The notes under the pieces were generated by a model. The model did no database searches, was not told the DNA's origin, and saw only the letters and a list, made by a program, of their open reading frames with translations. From positions 124,001 through 188,000 of the forward strand of contig NZ_BOSJ01000007.1 in assembly GCF_018403285.1 (NCBI RefSeq): a stretch of 64,000 nt of DNA. Direction: 5' to 3'. The translations under genes were made by a program, and so were the position numbers. This stretch comes from Paenibacillus sp. J45TS6 (GTDB taxonomy: Bacteria; Bacillota; Bacilli; Paenibacillales; Paenibacillaceae). Numbering within the stretch: the stretch's first letter is position 1; each line of letters opens with the position of its first letter. This document shows, piece by piece, positions 62,351 through 64,000 of this stretch.

Positions 62351-62846
62351 TCGCGTAGATCCTCCTCGTTTTATGTATAGTTACAGTGTAGCAGATGATT
62401 GGGCAGACGAGCAATTGAAGCAGGGGAGAGTACCCCGTCATGTATACCATCTATTTCCTAACACTTATAATAGAAGAAACCCATCTTTATTGTTGTATTA
62501 GAACAGCTGTACTCTTATATAGAAACCTATTATTATAGAAATAAAAAAATTTTAACGTTGATTAAGCGGAAAATTGACATCTAATTATAGGTTATTTACC
62601 CAGAAAACAGGAGTAATAAAAATTTGTTTTTGTTACCATATTTTATGGAGTGAGTGACAAGTAACTTATGCTTGTTACCTTATTCAATTCCTCTTTGTAT
62701 TTTTGGGAGTAAACATACAATATGGGAATTTAAACCTTTTATAATAATTTAGTACCTGGTACTAGCACTAGGATGTTAGTATTATAATTTGGTTAATACT
62801 AGGTAAAGATATAGAGATAAAATTGAAAATAGAAAGGAAGCTTCGA
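62351..62846. other. AT-rich intergenic stretch
   Basis: No gene is seen. It holds a palindrome TAGTACC-TGGTACTA (about 62749-62763) followed by interrupted copies of TAGTATT/AATACTA (62777-62803) close to the thpR start. These might be a regulatory site. Confidence 0.4.
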
Positions 62847-63419
62847 ATGACGCAAACAACACAAGATAAAGTACGTATCTTCACAGCTGTTTCTCTACCA
62901 GATCATGTGAAAGAAGAAATACAGCGTTGGACAGTCGATAACAAAGATAAACTTCCCTTCCGTAATTTTACACATAAAGAAGATTACCATATTACACTTC
63001 AATTTTTAGGGGATACGGAAATAGGTTCCATTAACGCACTTTGTGAAGCTCTTCGAGAAGCTGCTGTTAAGATGCAACAGTTTCCTCTAAGTGTTGGAGA
63101 TGCAGGTGTTTTTGGTTCGCCATTACGTCCTAGGGTTTTATGGAGAGGAGTCGAAGGAGAGATTGATGAGCTCGCTGTGCTTTTCCAGCATATTTTAGAT
63201 GCAACTGCTCCGTTAGGATATATTCCTGAGGATCGTCCTTATCGACCCCATATTACGATTGCTCGCAAATTTGATGATTCTAAGAAGCAAAATTGGAACT
63301 TAGAGGAATTGTCAACACAGAAAAAAATTGAACCGTGGCTTGTCAAAGACTTTGTATTATTTCAGACGATACTTGGTCAAAAACCGATGTATAAAATAAT
63401 CGAGAAATTTGATTTTTGA
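62847..63419 (+). CDS. thpR: RNA 2',3'-cyclic phosphodiesterase
   Basis: The 190-residue protein of the 2H phosphoesterase (LigT) family has the two required motifs, HITLQFLGDTE and HITIARKF. The ATG at 62847 follows AAAGGAAG; a TTG 24 bases earlier overlaps that site. It cleaves 2',3'-cyclic phosphates of RNA or related small molecules. Confidence 0.88.
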   Translation: MTQTTQDKVRIFTAVSLPDHVKEEIQRWTVDNKDKLPFRNFTHKEDYHITLQFLGDTEIGSINALCEALREAAVKMQQFPLSVGDAGVFGSPLRPRVLWRGVEGEIDELAVLFQHILDATAPLGYIPEDRPYRPHITIARKFDDSKKQNWNLEELSTQKKIEPWLVKDFVLFQTILGQKPMYKIIEKFDF

Positions 63420-63743
63420 TTGTCTCTATTCTCTTAACTTCGCTTCAAAATGGGTTAATTGTTTATTATCCTAAAAATATACAATCAATCCAAATATATT
63501 AAAGGAATTAATAGAGTTAAAAAAATTCACAAAAATTATTCAAATTTTTTTATTTTATGATGCAGAGCAGGTGTTCGTGTGTTAAAAATCCTGATGTATC
63601 AACGAAATTTTGAGTTTAACATTACCCTCACTTGAGGGGCTTACAGGGATATCTGACGCATAAAATAGTTTACTCTATGTATTCAAACCTTGCATTTTTG
63701 GTTACAGTTAAGTAGAATTGTGCCGATATAACAGGAGGTTATT
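63420..63743. other. AT-rich intergenic stretch
   Basis: A weak hairpin CCCTCA-CTTGAGGGG (about 63626-63642) is the only structure seen. A good ribosome site (CAGGAGG) leads into the gene at 63744. Confidence 0.4.
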
Positions 63744-64000
63744 ATGAATACAAATAGAGAGACTCGCTGGGTAGCACCGCTCATGTATGTGCTGCTTGTG
63801 TTTATATTGGGGGCAAGCCTGATTACGAAGGCTGTTGAAGTATATGGGGAAAGTACAACTCAGGATAGTACGGAATCCGGAACTCCTATGAATCAAATAG
63901 CAGTAAATCATAACAGCAGGATGTACTCTGATCGGGACGGAGTCGCTATGCTTACTTCCGTGACGGATTTAACAGGAGTAACCACTGTAACAACGGCACA
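63744..64000 (+). CDS. Partial gene: N-terminus of an exported or membrane protein
   Basis: The open frame starts MNTNRETRWVAPLMYVLLVF, with a signal anchor at about 11-29. It continues as a Ser/Thr-rich extracytoplasmic region to the window end without a stop. CAGGAGG is 8 bases before the ATG. The rest is outside the window, so no function is assigned. Confidence 0.65.
   Translation, partial: MNTNRETRWVAPLMYVLLVFILGASLITKAVEVYGESTTQDSTESGTPMNQIAVNHNSRMYSDRDGVAMLTSVTDLTGVTTVTTA

Noticed and set aside
62749-62803. Palindrome with TAGTATT repeats as a defined operator
   Set aside because: The region is very AT-rich and no regulator or second site supports it; mentioned only as a possibility.

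Overview
The window looks like chromosomal DNA of a spore-forming Bacillota, most likely Paenibacillus. This is an inference from gene content: copper-amine-oxidase-N-type stalk domains, EcsC, AIM24, WbsX/CgeB glycan genes, a T-box on proS, a preQ1 switch on the queCDEF operon and a B12 switch on metE. I see no rRNA, tRNA, CRISPR array or phage module.

The window falls into two halves. The left half (about 1-27 kb) is accessory. It holds small, mostly unrecognised, often secreted or membrane genes, then a cadmium module (cadA, cadC, a CzcO-like flavoprotein), then a large arsenic island: a MarR regulator, arsP, a Cys-pair mini-protein, an ArsN-like acetyltransferase, trxB, two arsR genes, arsB and arsC. 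It ends with AraC, GNAT, two ECF sigma genes, a DUF4179-type anti-sigma gene and a broken MORN gene. An intact IS3-family element sits at 9081-10584, just past the end of cadA, with a 3-bp target duplication.

The single genes or short operons of this half are separated by at least ten copies of one structured repeat of about 100 bp. I see no copy to the right of 24.5 kb. Each well-preserved copy has a left arm (TTAARCTAACGG-A-rich-CGWTAGTTCAA), a central intrinsic-terminator hairpin, and a right arm (TTAAGCTAACGGGCAGGATAGTTTAA). The arms pair with each other through an internal loop, while the central hairpin differs from copy to copy. All copies point the same way whatever the direction of the neighbouring gene, and several gene stop codons lie inside the arms. 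This layout resembles an integron cassette array (conserved paired arms, variable tip, one gene per unit). The arms do not match canonical attC core motifs and no integrase gene is in the window, so it may be a new cassette or recombination-site family, or a mobile terminator. It is the most interesting signal here.

The right half (about 27-64 kb) is ordinary chromosome: Crp/Fnr and flavohaemoglobin, EcsC, an Fsr-like MFS pump, queuosine precursor synthesis (queC-D-E-F), AIM24, a WYL regulator, a DEDDh exonuclease, proS, two large secreted proteins, a LysM-tailed 5'-nucleotidase, dGTPase, metE, a luciferase-like oxidoreductase, surface-glycan genes, a chemotaxis receptor, an RNA methyltransferase-like gene, a 2-hydroxyacid dehydrogenase, thpR, and a gene cut by the window edge.
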